NCBI RefSeq assembly: GCF_018991925.1
Contig: NW_024725521.1
Span: 248,001 to 312,000 of the forward strand
Length of the DNA stretch: 64,000 bases
Direction of reading: 5' to 3'
Source of the DNA: Homarus americanus
Lineage: Eukaryota; Arthropoda; Malacostraca; Decapoda; Nephropidae
The position numbers and the translations under genes are program-made. Below, in pieces: positions 36,025 through 47,182 of this stretch; the first letter of the stretch is position 1; each line of letters opens with the position of its first letter. Below the pieces are notes generated by a model. It was not told where the DNA came from, ran no database searches, and was given only the letters and a program-made list of their open reading frames with translations.

Positions 36025-37304
36025 CGTTTATTATTTATGGGGTAGGTTAGGTTAAGTTAGGTTGTTATGGGGTATGTTAGGTTAAGTTTGGTTGTTACGG
36101 GCTAGCTTAATTCCGGCTGTGTTATGGATTGAACAGGTTCGGGTCTGGGTTTAGCGGGGTACCCAGAAGACAACAACAAAGTTCACACACCACAGAAAAT
36201 GGGAAACGGACCCCAGGCCTGGACTTCACTGTAAGAGAGAGAGAGAGAGAGAGAGAGCACACATCTGTATACGGTATAGTCCCAGTGCAATATGGACACC
36301 ATTTTGGTTAGGTTAGGTTTGGTAAGGTTAGGTTAAGGGGGTCAGTTAGGGAAGGTAAAGGATGGATGGGAGGTGTTGGGACCGGGAGCTGAAGACCCCG
36401 GGACGCTGAGCTGGGAAATGATGCTGCTGTAACAAGACTCATTTTTCACTGTCTCTCTAAAGTTAGGGGGATGTGGCGTGACAGGGGAGGAGAGGGGAGA
36501 GGAGATGGATAGGGGAGAAGGCTAGGGGAGAGAGGGAGGTGTAGATGGGAGGAGAGGAAAGGGGGACGTGTAGAGGGGAGATGGGAGGGTGATGCACAGG
36601 AGAGGAGAGGGGAGAGGGAGGTGTAGAGAAGGGAGGCAGAGGTGTAATGGAGATAGGGGAGGGGAGAGAGAAGGGGGAACGAAGAGACAACAAGAGGAAG
36701 AGAGGAAGGATGAGAGAAATAAAAGGTAGAATGAAGAGGGAGGGGAAAAAAGATAAAGCAAGAGAGAGAGAGACCCCCTGGTGTCCTTCAGTCACCTCTG
36801 GTGGTGGAGGGGCATCACCCGTCTTATTGCTGGTAGGATCACACCAGCGCCACACACTGGTAAAAAGTGGCAAAATAATCTGGTGGTACACATGCGAGCT
36901 GGTGCCAGTTGTTTTATGAATGAGCGACCCACTGAAGAACACGGGAAGACGCGCCTCCTCCTCCTCCTCCTCATACAAAACCTTTTATTCTTATCTCCAC
37001 AAACTTACAAAAGAAAGACAAAAATAAGAGTCATTATATTCTGTGTACATTGTTCTTCAGTGGTGATAAGTTGATTGAGAGGAAGTTAGATATTCATTCA
37101 TCATGCACGCAGCCAGGGTAGCAGTTCCTTGCAACATAGGGAGCACTCGCTGGCAACCTTCGCTGAGGTTTGTGATTTCAACTGCACTTGCAACCTAATA
37201 TCACAATGGCGTGGTGGGCATTGCACAGCATATGTCTTGTCTCGCCTTTTTGCTCCCACCATGTTTGGGGCCCCTCCTTGGTGTCGACCCCGCCCGCCCG
37301 ACTA
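36025..37304. other. intergenic; TTAGG-like motifs and purine tract
   Basis: GGTTAGGTTAAGTTAGG words at 36040-36095 and 36305-36335. Purine-rich (GGGGAGAGGAGA) at 36478-36775. Frames at 36781-37300 look like ordinary peptide locally but show no domain. Confidence 0.6.
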
Positions 37305-37805
37305 TCTCCCCTCTCCCCCATCCTCTCCTCTCCCCCATCCTCCTCTTCTCTCCTCTCCCCCATCCTCTCCTCTCCCCCTTCTCCTCCCCTCCCCACCCTC
37401 CTCTCCCCCCATCCTCCCTCTTCTCTCTCCCTCTCCCCATCCTCTCCTCTCCCTCTCCCTCCTCTCCTCTCCCCTCTCCCCACCCACTCCTCTCCCCCAT
37501 CCTCTCCCTCTCCCCTCTTCTCCCCCTCTCCCCCACCCTCCTCTCCCCATCCTCCCCTCTCCTCTCCCCTCTCCCCCACCCCTCCTCCCCATCCTCTCCT
37601 CTCCCCTCTTCTCCCCCCTCTCCCCCCACCCCTCCTCTCCCCATCCTCTCCTCTCCCCTCTTCTCTCCCCTCCTCCCTCCCTCTCCCCCTCCCCTCCCAT
37701 CCTCCCCTCTCTCCTCTCCCCTCTCCCCCACCCTCCTCTCCCCCATCCTCTCTCCCCTCCTCTCCCCTCTCCTCCACCCCTCCTCTCCCTTCTCCCACCT
37801 CCCCT
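37305..37805. repeat. polypyrimidine tract, ~13-18-bp cryptic unit
   Basis: CTCCTCTCCCCCATCCTCTC words repeated irregularly over 500 bp. All plus-strand frames and all minus-strand frames stay open (Ser/Pro/Leu against Gly/Glu/Arg), which shows how uninformative ORFs are here. Confidence 0.92.
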
Positions 37806-37852
37806 CATCCTGTTGTATTGTTCAGGGGCCCTTGTTGGTTACCATGAGGGTG

Positions 37853-38100
37853 TGCTGTGTACCTGGTGGCTGTGTGTACCTGGTGGCTGTGTGTACCTGG
37901 TGGCTGTGTGTGCCTGGTGGCTGTGTGCACCTGGTGGCTGTGTGTACCTGGTGGCTGTGTGTACCTAGGGCTGTGTGCTGGCTGTGTGTACCTGGGGTGG
38001 CTGTGTGTACCTAGGGGTGGCTGTGTGTGCTTGTGGCGGCTGTGTGTACCTAGTGGCGGCTGTGTGTACCTGAGAGTGGCTGTGTGTACCTGGCTGTTGT
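37853..38100. repeat. 17-bp minisatellite (GTGTACCTGGTGGCTGT)
   Basis: About 13 units. The first seven are nearly perfect 17-mers. Later ones carry insertions (GTGTACCTAGTGGCGGCT). Confidence 0.93.
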
Positions 38101-38175
38101 TGTTGTGTCTACTTGGGCCCCAACCCTAATTTCTCCCTTCATGCCAATGGGCCCCAACTCTCCTGGGTAGCCAAG

Positions 38176-38268
38176 TTGGGTTAGGTTAGGTTAGGTTAGG
38201 TTAGGTTAGGTTGGGTTAGGTTAGGTTAGGTTAGGTTAGGTTAGGTTAGGTTAGGTTAGGTTAGGTTG
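38176..38268. repeat. interstitial (TTAGG)n array, ~18 units
   Basis: Perfect GGTTAGGTTAGG repeats with a single TTGGG interruption near 38211. This is the arthropod telomeric pentamer. It lies mid-window between unique sequences, so it is an interstitial telomere-type repeat and not a chromosome end. Confidence 0.95.
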
Positions 38269-38362
38269 GGGTCTAGTAGATCATAGGCAGCAACAATAGA
38301 TACGTTCACTTAACACCTGTAACAAGACAAAATTAGGCTGAGAGAATTTGGGGAAAAGATCA

Positions 38363-38365
<3 letters not shown>

Positions 38366-38417
<52 letters not shown>
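38366..38417. repeat. (CT)n microsatellite
   Basis: 26 CT units. Confidence 0.95.
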
Positions 38418-38420
<3 letters not shown>

Positions 38421-38622
38421 GGGGAGTAGAAGGGGGTATTATATTTAAGTCAGGGAAAAACAAACATGAGATTAAATTCAATTAGTTGGCTTTCTCACTG
38501 CACTGTTGAGTATTAATTAGGATGTTTGATATATTGAGGCTTTAACACAACAAACACATAGGAGGGCAAAGACTTGTTCAGGTACGGTTTAATTATCCCA
38601 GGTCTTGGTTGTGCGTCATCAA

Positions 38623-38880
38623 GTGTGTGTGTGTTTGTGTGATTGGTGACCTTTGTGTGTGTGTGTTTGTTTGTGATTGGTGACCTTTGTGTGTGTGTGT
38701 GTTTGTTTGTGATTGGTGACCTTTGTGTGTGTGTGTGTGTGTTTGTGATTGGTGACCTTTGTGTGTGTGTGTGTTTGTTTGTGATTGGTGACCTTTGTGT
38801 GTGTTAGTGTGTTTGTGATTGGTGACCTTTGTATGTGTGTGTTTGTTTGTGACTGGTGACCTTTGTGTGTATGTTTGTAC
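38623..38880. repeat. minisatellite GTGATTGGTGACCTTTGTG + (GT)n
   Basis: Seven units with a constant part TTTGTGATTGGTGACCTTTG and a variable GT run, giving 33-40-bp periods: a microsatellite nested in a minisatellite. Confidence 0.93.
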
Positions 38881-39942
38881 GTAATTCAAGAGACAGCTTC
38901 TTAATAATGGTATACCGTACAGCTGTCAGTAGAGGCACAACCTTATTCATCAACAGGGTTAAATTCACAACTTTTATCTCACTTAAGGAAATAGAATACA
39001 AAACTCTATTCCATTCTCAAATACGATCTGACATTTGTCGTTGTCATATAACATGGGAAGCTCCACACAGTGTTAGTCCGAGGTATATGTGTGTTTTGTT
39101 GGGAGAGGTTCTAAAAAAAAGGTGAATTTTAACAGAAAATCATAATCCCTCGCAGATGACCTCGCTGGGTGACGGTGGTGCCCCTGATGAGTGTTGCTCG
39201 AAGCTAAGTTAGATTTTTTAGTATTTTTTTTTTATTTATCTGCAATGATGGTTAGTGATTAGTACTTGAGAGCCGAGGGTGTAGTGGGGAACCCGTGGTG
39301 TGAGAAGGCGGGAAGTGCAGAAGAATTGTAGTTTTTATGTGCAAATATTAACAACTACGAAGTGGAAGTATTGTTTCTATCAACTTGGTTATCGTAATTG
39401 GATACAAAGTAATATAGGATGATTTTCGTGATTATAGATAGCAACTTCTCTCACATGATTATCCTAATTAGACACAAAGTTTCGTACAAAATTACGGTCA
39501 TTCCCAGCAATCAGGCAATTATTTTAAGTGATAAACGTTATAAGTTGCGTATACCAAACTCTTGTCTGTAATTCACCTGCTGGTGTAACTATAGACTGGC
39601 AGGTCCCAGTACCTTGATATATGGAGCGAGTTTACCCTCACTGACCATGATGGCTGGTGTTAGGCGGCAGGCTGGGTTACGTTATGAGTGTTAGCATGTT
39701 GGTAGGTCATGGAGAAGGCTGGTAGGTCATAAGACAAGCTGCATTGGTAGGTCATAAGGGGAGTGTGTCAGGAGGCAGGCAGGCTGGTCCCCCCTGCAGG
39801 GTGGCACAGTGGCAGGATTACGTGTCACGATGCCACGACCTGCCACATCGCTCGGCAAAGATTTCCTCTCCGGCCGGCGGTGATGATGACCGTCCAGCCT
39901 TGAGAGGGCGTCACACAGAGGCACTGACTCACACACCCACAG
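38881..39942. other. intergenic, no gene seen
   Basis: Unique AT-rich sequence. 39690-39765 has three copies of TTGGTAGGTCATAAG-like words. 39770-39940 is GC-rich and open in several frames. Confidence 0.5.
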
Positions 39943-40016
39943 GCATGGTGGACCAGCTGGCGGAGTTTACGAGTCGTGTGAGCGTCCAGAGGCGTAGTGA
40001 GGCGATAGATGAATAA
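39943..40016 (+). CDS. candidate 3'-terminal exon
   Basis: CACACACCCACAG (ending at 39942) is an acceptor-like sequence with CTGACTCAC as a possible branch region. Downstream the frame reads MVDQLAEFTSRVSVQRRSEA then IDE and TAA at 40014, with an AATAAA overlapping the stop. The frame is also continuous upstream to 39744 (90 codons). The composition is protein-like and amphipathic, but no family is recognised and the minus strand is open too. Confidence 0.2.
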
Positions 40017-40517
40017 ATAGTGATGGTGAGAGGAGGTTGGTGAGCTGGAGAGGAGTGGCCCCCAGCAAGGCACTCACGACACCACATATCACAACGGGTG
40101 TCGGGGTCGAGTTACGCCAGCTCCTCCCTCCCTCCCTCTGTAACTGCTGCTGGTGCTGTTGCTACTTGGCTCTGTTTCTTCTTTTGGTTCGATCCCTTAA
40201 ATGTAATCTTCTCTATTTAACGAACTTCTTATGTATGATTACCTTATTCTTGACAACATTAGATGTTTCCTCGTCTTATTTTTATTCGTTAAACACCAAA
40301 AAATAAAGTGTAAACAGCTGCCATAAGTTTGAGGTAAGGGTCAGTGCGGATTCAACACACTGTACAATACTCTCAGCCACTGTTTTAGAGACACTGCACT
40401 AAACCGCCTTCTTTTTCCCCTCAACTCTATTGTTACGTACCCATTCACAGCTGGGTGAATGGAGGGTATCCCAGGCCCGAACCAAATAGCCTTAGAACAT
40501 AAATCCTTCACTCTTAT
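40017..40517. other. intergenic, no gene seen
   Basis: A lone B-box-like GGTTCGATCCC at about 40186 has no A box. No gene is supported. Confidence 0.6.
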
Positions 40518-40712
40518 ACACCTCCACTCCGCACCTCCACCACTACACCTCTCCATTCCACACCTCCATCTTTACACCCTCCACACTTCCGTCTTTACAC
40601 CCCTCCACACCTCCATCTTTACACCCCTCCACACCTCCGTCTTTACACCCCTCCACACCTCCGTCTTTACACCCCTCCACTCCACGCCTCCACCATCACC
40701 CCCCTCCCCTCC
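40518..40712. repeat. 24-bp minisatellite (CACACCTCCGTCTTTACACC)
   Basis: About six units of CACACCTCCGTCTTTACACC followed by CCTC, with ATC/GTC variants. Confidence 0.9.
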
Positions 40713-42268
40713 ATACTTAGAATCTTATACAAAAATCCTATTGCTTGCTGCTCCTTCATGTTTAAGCTGTCAAAAGGATGTCTGTACCAAGATTCCTCGT
40801 CCTTCTCAAGGCTCGTGTCGCTGAGACCTGACTTGGAAAGCTCACAGTCTGAGATCTGTTCCCATTAGTGAATGACGTGAATTGCACCGCTCTTGAGATG
40901 TGCTGTTGTGATGACTTAACCTCTTGTGTATGGTGACTTAAACTCCTCGATTATGATAAATCTTTCTATATATATATACAGAACAAAAGCTTACCTGGTG
41001 GTCTCGAGGCTGTCACATGAATAGGTCTTATTACCATGATGAAGATTGGAAGCCTTTTATACCTGGGGAGGGAGGGGAGGGAGAGCAAGGAGGGGAGGTT
41101 TCATTTCTTATATCACTAGGGTTTGGGAAGGATTTTGTGAAGCCTCCAGAAGGGTTGGCTTTGTAAGGTATCCCCTCCTCCTCCTCGTCGTCGTCTCACA
41201 GGCCACCACATACGGTATTAGGGTATTAAGGACGAGGGGAAGGGGGGAGTGGAGGGAGGGATTTCGAGGTTACAAGGTAAGGTTCACTTTATTTTATTTC
41301 CTACCACCACCCCCCCCCCCTCTCTCATTCTTACTATATTCTCCTTCCTTTCTTCTCCTATTATTATTATTACATGTAGGATTGTTATTATGAGTGGACT
41401 TTTCCTCCTGTAGTCCCTCCTTCCTTCTGATTTTTCCTTCTTCCGTCCGTCTCTCCTTCCATTCCTCCTTCTCTCTGGTCTTCCCACTGACCTCGTTCCC
41501 TCCCTCCATCACCCAAGCTGAAGAACAAAATTAAATGAGATCCGTTCCTTGAATACTAATGACCGTCACCTGCCAGTATATTACGTAAGGAAGAGTGAGT
41601 CGTGCATCAATCTCTTAGGCATGGAAAGAATCCAGTGTTCAGCTGTAGGTAATGCCATGGCACCCAGTGGTAGTCTTGTCCTAACCCAACCCAACCCAAC
41701 CCAACCCAACCCAACCCAAAGGATGAACGCTTCCAGTTAAGGTATAGAGATTCTGTATAAATTGTGATGATATTTTTTGTACGTCTTTTACATCAACCAT
41801 TGACGTGTATTGACGTTATTAATACAGGTATACAACGTGATCTCCTGGGTCACACCTGAGTCTTCATGCTAAAACTGTGTAGATGGTTAGGTTATGTTAG
41901 GTTAGGTTAGGTTAGGTTAGAGGTAGGGATGTAGATTAGGTTTAAGTTTGGTTCGGTTGAGTGTAGGTTAGGGTATATTTGGTTAGGTTAGCATTGCGTT
42001 AGATTAGAGGTGGTTAGGTTAGGTTAGGTTACAGGCACTGAGAGGGAAGGGGAGTCCAGTCCAGTCCAGGTATTTAAAACTATTCGCTTCTCTGGGTCTT
42101 AATATCGTGTTTAGGAACGTGCATTACCGCTTCCTGCCTCCACCCTTATACTCGGCCAATGTTATGTGGGCGATGTTGTAATCTTAAATATTTACCGGGA
42201 ATATTGAGGGAGCGGCCGGCTGCTTGCTATTACCAGACCACCGCTTTGATATGGTCTCTCTCTCTCTC

Positions 42269-42301
<33 letters not shown>

Positions 42302-42427
42302 GAAACTTTACATCAGGGATAACTTTTTTGTTTTTATTGCTACATGTTAATAGAAATCAGTTGACATACGGCGAAATTTACTTGTTTCATGATATAACCA
42401 AACTTTTTCTGATAATTGGGTTTGCCT

Positions 42428-42461
<34 letters not shown>

Positions 42462-42713
42462 GTAGGCCGCGGCATCCAAACATTGTTCTTCCTTCCCATC
42501 CCTGTAAAACACTGGCATCACGCTTGGCTGCCTGGAAGTTACAGTGATGGTGCGAGAGAATATTTTCATCACATATTCATCCGCACCATTACTGGGATTG
42601 CACCACTGCGTTGGCGTAATGGATGAGGCGAGGAGACATTTGGAGGGAGTGTGCTCATACAGGACGTGGGACGATGTGAACCCAGGACAGTGAGTGAGAG
42701 TGGAGGGGTATAT
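40713..42713. other. intergenic with telomere-like and CT/CA tracts
   Basis: 40905-40955 has reverse-orientation CTTAACCTCTTGTGTATGG words (GTACTCAAG family, diverged). (AACCC)n at 41682-41719. TTAGG-type clusters at 41884-41925 and 42010-42032. (CT)n at 42253-42301 and (CA)n at 42430-42461. No gene is supported. Confidence 0.65.
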
Positions 42714-42714
42714 A

Positions 42715-42787
42715 GATCACCTGAAGATTAAACACCCTTAGCTTATATCACCAGATGATTAAACACCTCAGCGATATACCTGAGGAG
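42715..42787. mobile_element. half-copy of the GATCACCTGAAGATTA MITE family
   Basis: GATCACCTGAAGATTAAACA, then CCCTTAGCTTATATCACC, AGATGATTAAACACCTCAGC. This matches the left arm of the copies at 46556 and 53391, but no complementary right arm follows. Confidence 0.7.
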
Positions 42788-43013
42788 GAGAGGGGAGTAA
42801 AGTTAGTTAAGTTTAGGAGATTGGTGGTGTGGCTGAGCCGATGGTGGTCTCCTCAGCCAAATGGTCAGGTACGATAATCTAGTTCATTGTACATCCGATA
42901 CTTCTCGTACATTGAGCGGTAGCGTAGAAAGGATTACAGAGTAGAGGGAACAAGGGATGTGTATAACAGACCCCCAGTGGTCAGGATAGTATGGCATTGA
43001 TTGTTAGGAGTAT

Positions 43014-44240
43014 TTAAATATAGTGTTTAGTTTTGTACACAAAGAATGACTTATTCACAACTGGATGAGTACAGCAGTGTGTGAGGCAATAAGCCTGGCC
43101 GCATACTTTGTTATTCGCACCTGTATAGGGGATGTTGAAGCACATTGTGTGTTTAGTTCTATACATAGGAATTGACTTATCTACCGAGTGTAAAAATGTG
43201 GATAAAATTTTAATGTCGACTATCTTTCTATTGGAGATAAAGTGCTGTGGCACAGCACACACAGCGTGCTTGAACCTGTCCCTAAAAGGTTCTATCTTCT
43301 CACAGTCAAGGACGTAGTGTTGGAGTGTGTGGCCATATGTCTGGCCACACACTTTACGTTTAGTTTTGTTCACATCTGCTTGAGAGACATACTGCCAGAG
43401 GTACTTATATCCTAACCTCAGTCCAGCTGTTACAACATCTTGTAATCTAATGTGATCTTGTTACTTGTTCCATAACATGTTTCACTTGATACATCTCAAC
43501 ATAGTAGACAATGGATTAACTAGTGCCTGTTTGTACTTGTCTGCTTGCGTCAAATTCATCAGCAAGCTCTTTCCCGATTACAGTTTAAGGGTTCCTTTTA
43601 ACAGACTTTGATTGTATTCAACAGTGTCTCTTCTAGACGTGAGTTTGACGAGGGCATCAAGTCTGTCATGTTTACTGAGGCCTATGTAAGAGGGGATCCA
43701 CATCAGCTTTATCTTAACACTCCCGTCAACAAGGCTCGCATATTTGTGTCTGGCTTCAGAGACAAGCGCGTGACAACTTAAGTTGATGGTGTCGAGGGCA
43801 AGTAGTGAGGATAAGGAGTCAGTGATGATGAGACTGTCTGTGGTAGTGACTTCAACACGTTTTATGGCTGTGAGTCTGGCAACCAATTCGGTTTGTACAG
43901 TCCTCTTCACTAGTGTGTTTACAGAGGCTCTTCAGGTTTTGTGCAGTGTGGCAGTGCTGTGTTTGTTTACATTAGACAGAAGGAACTAGCAATAGTAAAC
44001 ATACTATGGAATCAAATTAAAACAATATTAAAACAAATCTTCCAAAGATAATGATTTGTGGAATGTTTATAGGCTATGACGAGCCCATATAGTGAAGGGG
44101 ACTGCACATTGGGTACCCAGTTATTAATACTAACTCCTTTCTATATTGTATTACCATTAGGTTGAGTCACAACGACAGCACTTCCAGCCCTCCTACAAGA
44201 AGTGTGAAGAGATCCATCAGTGTAGATGGTGTGTGTGATG
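43014..44240 (-). pseudogene. relic of a non-LTR retrotransposon with RNase H domain
   Basis: Read on the minus strand. First comes an RNase H start IYTDGS (about 44229-44212), whose Asp is the first catalytic residue, followed by AGSAVVV. Then about 170 bp is not recognisable. Next is QTELVARLTAIKRVEVTTTD with ITDSLSSL (catalytic Asp, about 43830-43805), then MWIPSYIGLSKHDRLDALVK (about 43710-43650), which corresponds to the WIPSHxG...D segment with His replaced by Tyr. A Cys-His-poor C-terminal region follows (KVCGQTYGHTLQHYVLDCEK, about 43350-43290), like the HxxC-type zinc-finger remnant of I/R1-clade elements. Several stops and frame changes make it a dead element. Minus-strand sequence up to about 44500 may be its RT C-terminus. 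Confidence 0.75.
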
Positions 44241-45919
44241 TTATTATCAGTCTATAGAGTGTGTATGTGTTCAAGAGCTCTGACGTTGGCGGTGTTGGAG
44301 ATAAATACTTTGTGTCATTATTAGTCGTTTAGGCGTGAATGTACAGGGGTAGGTATTGTGATACCGAAGGAAACTGTCCGCCAAGGTATTAGGAAGCGCT
44401 GTTGCGTCTCAACTTTTTACAGATTGTCTAACCCAAACATTTGCTCATGTGTAACATACAGATTAATGTTTAAAGTGGAGGTCACGTAGGTCATGTGCGC
44501 TGAGGTGTTGAACAGCAGACACGTGGTGTAGTAACTCCCTCACAGATGGTGTTATGAGGGCATCACGTGGTGTAGTAATTCCCTGTGTGTGTGGGGGGGG
44601 GGGGATTGTGTTTGTGTAGTGTTAATAATAATATTGATAATAATAAAACAATAAAAGTAATAAGAAAAACGGCAAGAACAATAATAATAATTGTAAAACA
44701 GTAATAAACGGTTCATTAAAAAATACAGTCGTCGTAAATTGATGATGTACAAGAGGTCGCGAGAGTGTAGTTACTCCTCCACGCTCTGGGCCTGACCACC
44801 TGTTGCTGCCACTATTCTCTGGCCTCATAAGAAATAACGCTAATAATGATAAAGATATTGGTAAAAACAATGTTGATAATGTTGATAAGAGTAATGATAA
44901 TGATTATGACAGTAATAATAATCACCCCCCCCCTCCGTCGGACAGTCTTAGTGTCCAAAGTTTAGGCTCACAACTCCTCAAACTTCTCGCAAAAGTTGGT
45001 AAGAGTTGTCGTGAGATTTCCTCATTATCCTAAAACTCGCGATAAAATGTAAACAAACTTAAGATTTCGTCCACGCACAAGTTAGTCATTCTTCTTCAAG
45101 CAGCTACTGGTGGCTCCTCGTTCAGTACCTGGGCTTCCTCCTCATACCTAAGCCGTAACTTGTCTTCTACCTCTATTTTAGTGTTTTGTTTACAGGTGGT
45201 AGACGTGAGTAGTGTAAGTTAGTTCTCAGATATATATCGAATTATCTGTTGTTTGTGTTTACGACGAGACCTACGACTGTTATGTTTACTTTACATCAGC
45301 TGGGAGTCCAACCAATATATATTCAAATTTGCGTGGTGATGGTGGCGGCGGTGGTGGTGGTAGTGATGGTGGTGGTGATGTCATCATCCTACCCTCAGCA
45401 CCTTGCCAGCCAATCACTCTCCTCCTGCGATAATATCCACCTGGGTATATAATGATACCTTTTACAAACTGTGCAGCTTGATGTGTGATAACCATTCTGG
45501 AATATATTATAACCGTCATATATTGGATCTCACGAAATAAGAAAATACGTAGAAAATCCTTACGTGCGACAGTCCCTTCCTGTGCCTATGTGTTAGTGAT
45601 TGGTGGGCGAAATAATGAGTTCGTATAGACAACATATTGCACTCAGGTCTTGGATCCCACGTAGATAAGACACTACCCAGAAAGTGTCGCATCGTGTGTG
45701 TGAGTGATCAAGACATATATGGCGAGACCAAGAAAAGCTACAGTAATTTAGGGACATTTTTCTTATGTTTGTGGTCGCCCATCTGTTGGTTGTGTCACTA
45801 GAACAAGGCTTACAGTGAGGTCTGATATATTATGTGACTAATGAAACCTTCGGGTCTCTAACTTACCGTTGTGTCGAGACTTGGTTCATGCACATTGGTA
45901 GACAGAACTAGTGTGTGTA

Positions 45920-45978
<59 letters not shown>

Positions 45979-46459
45979 CTTGGCCATATCTCCCTACCGA
46001 ACTTATTAAATAACCCTATTTACTCTTCATTAGCTACCTGATCGTGTCTCTATTATTTATTGAGTGTTTATTAATGATTTTATTGACTAACTGTGAAGCT
46101 TAATTTATCTACATTGTGTTTGTTTGTCGTCATTAAGCTCACTTGTGCTTCAATCATGGCATCAAATAATATAAAAAAAACGATCATAATTATACCATCC
46201 CAATATTTATGACATAACTGATGAAAACAAAGATACACACCATTTAACTAGCTCTTGCACCAGAGGTGGTGGTGAAAATGCGACTCTCCCATTATTGTAT
46301 ATTCATATTTTATAGACCGTCTTGTATATGCAGAGTCTGTCCGGTGCATACATCTGTGATTTAAAAAAAAAATATCACGTGATTGAAATGCCTGTGTAGC
46401 TCCAGAAGCCAGTCATACCTGTGAGCCGAGCTTACTGAGGCTAGAGGTCAGGGGGAAGA
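44241..46459. other. intergenic, no host gene recognised
   Basis: 44241-44520 may be further decayed LINE sequence. G11 homopolymer at about 44594. (GT)n at 45918-45976. Two copies of CACGTGGTGTAGTAANTCCCT at about 44520 and 44563. Confidence 0.55.
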
Positions 46460-46494
46460 ATGTCGGGGGAGGAAGATGAAAGTGAGGAAGCCAG
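46460..46494 (+). CDS. candidate first coding exon, MSGEEDESEEA
   Basis: GGGGGAAGAATGTCGGGGG opens a frame MSGEEDESEEAR in which the last codon is split by GCCAG|GTAATC, an acceptable 5' splice site at 46494/46495. The frame would stop immediately if unspliced (AGG TAA). Met-Ser-Gly with an acidic start is typical of many eukaryotic intracellular proteins, but 12 codons is far too short to identify a family. Confidence 0.25.
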
Positions 46495-46555
46495 GTAATC
46501 CCAGCATCTGAGTGTATTATAAATATTACCCGACTACATTCATAGGTGAACAGAT

Positions 46556-46720
46556 GAAAATTGGGATCACCTGAAGATTAGCCCTCGCCAAGCTTATTTC
46601 AGTTGATGATTAAACACCCTAACGCTATCTTCGTGAGGGGGAGTTAGGTTAGGTTAGCTTTAGGTGGTTAATCTTAAGGTGATATATGCTGGAGGGAGTT
46701 AATCCTCACGTGATCCGAAA
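46556..46720. mobile_element. palindromic MITE, ~155 bp, family copy
   Basis: The left arm GGATCACCTGAAGATTAGCC... runs from 46564. The right arm is its approximate reverse complement ending GATCC at 46716 (GGATCACGTGAGGATTAA on the minus strand). Shared arm landmarks in order are GATCACCTGA, GATTA, AGCTTATTTCA, TTGATGATTAAACACC and CTAACGCTA. The centre holds GTTAGGTTAGG. There is no coding capacity. It is flanked by GAAA on both outer sides, which may belong to the terminal repeat. Confidence 0.75.
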
Positions 46721-46752
46721 GTTCTATAGCTAAATCCAGGTGACACTATATA

Positions 46753-46826
46753 TACTCGAACCCTCGACCTACTGTGGGGGACCAGGGAACGTTACCGACC
46801 ACGCCACAAGGACACTAAAAGCAGTT
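46753..46826 (-). mobile_element. tRNA-derived SINE head, inverted copy
   Basis: On the minus strand: TGCTTTTAGTGTCCTTGTGG, CGTGGTCGGTAACGTTCCCTGG, then GAGGGTTCGAGT. The B-box-like GGTTCGAGTAT is truncated by a TATATA run at its 3' side. It pairs with the plus-strand copy at 46995. Confidence 0.65.
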
Positions 46827-46994
46827 CTAGACTAGGTTATATTTCACACAAAGCCTGTTCATCGAGCTGATGGCGCCGTGAACCTCCCACTGGGAACTGC
46901 CCGTGCCGCTTATGTGGATGTCAGTAGCATTTTACCGAATCCAGCTGGTATGAAACACGAGGTACCATATATACTTCATTTTTAGTCCATATAA

Positions 46995-47087
46995 CACTGC
47001 TTTTAGTGTCCTTGTGACATGGTCGGTAACGTTCCCTGGTCCCACACAGTAGGTTGAGGGTTCGAGTCCTGGCTGGTGAGGTTGTTG

Positions 47088-47088
<1 letters not shown>
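46995..47088 (+). mobile_element. tRNA-derived SINE with perfect B box
   Basis: CACTGCTTTTAGTGTCCTTG, then GGTCGGTAACG as a degenerate A box, then GGTTCGAGTCC (47059-47069), a perfect B box about 30 bp on. The sequence then enters GGCTGGTGAGGTTGTTGATT and an (AT)n tail. It lies in inverted orientation to the copy at 46753-46826, with 168 bp between. Confidence 0.65.

Positions 47089-47181
<93 letters not shown>
47087..47181. repeat. (AT)n microsatellite shared by two retroelement tails
   Basis: About 46 AT units. The SINE at 46995 enters it from the left and the LINE at 47182-47985 (minus strand) from the right, so it is the 3' tail of both. Confidence 0.95.

Positions 47182-47182
<1 letters not shown>

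Noticed and set aside
37129..38129. Several overlapping ORFs of 168-279 residues
   Set aside because: Pyrimidine-only DNA lacks stop codons on the plus strand and its complement is Gly/Glu/Arg-rich. Multiple frames are open at once, so none is informative.
38176..38268. Chromosome end (true telomere)
   Set aside because: Only ~18 units, with unique and other repeat DNA continuing for tens of kb on both sides.
40186..40196. B-box-like GGTTCGATCCC
   Set aside because: No A box at the right distance and no tRNA stems; likely chance or an unrecognisable SINE scrap.
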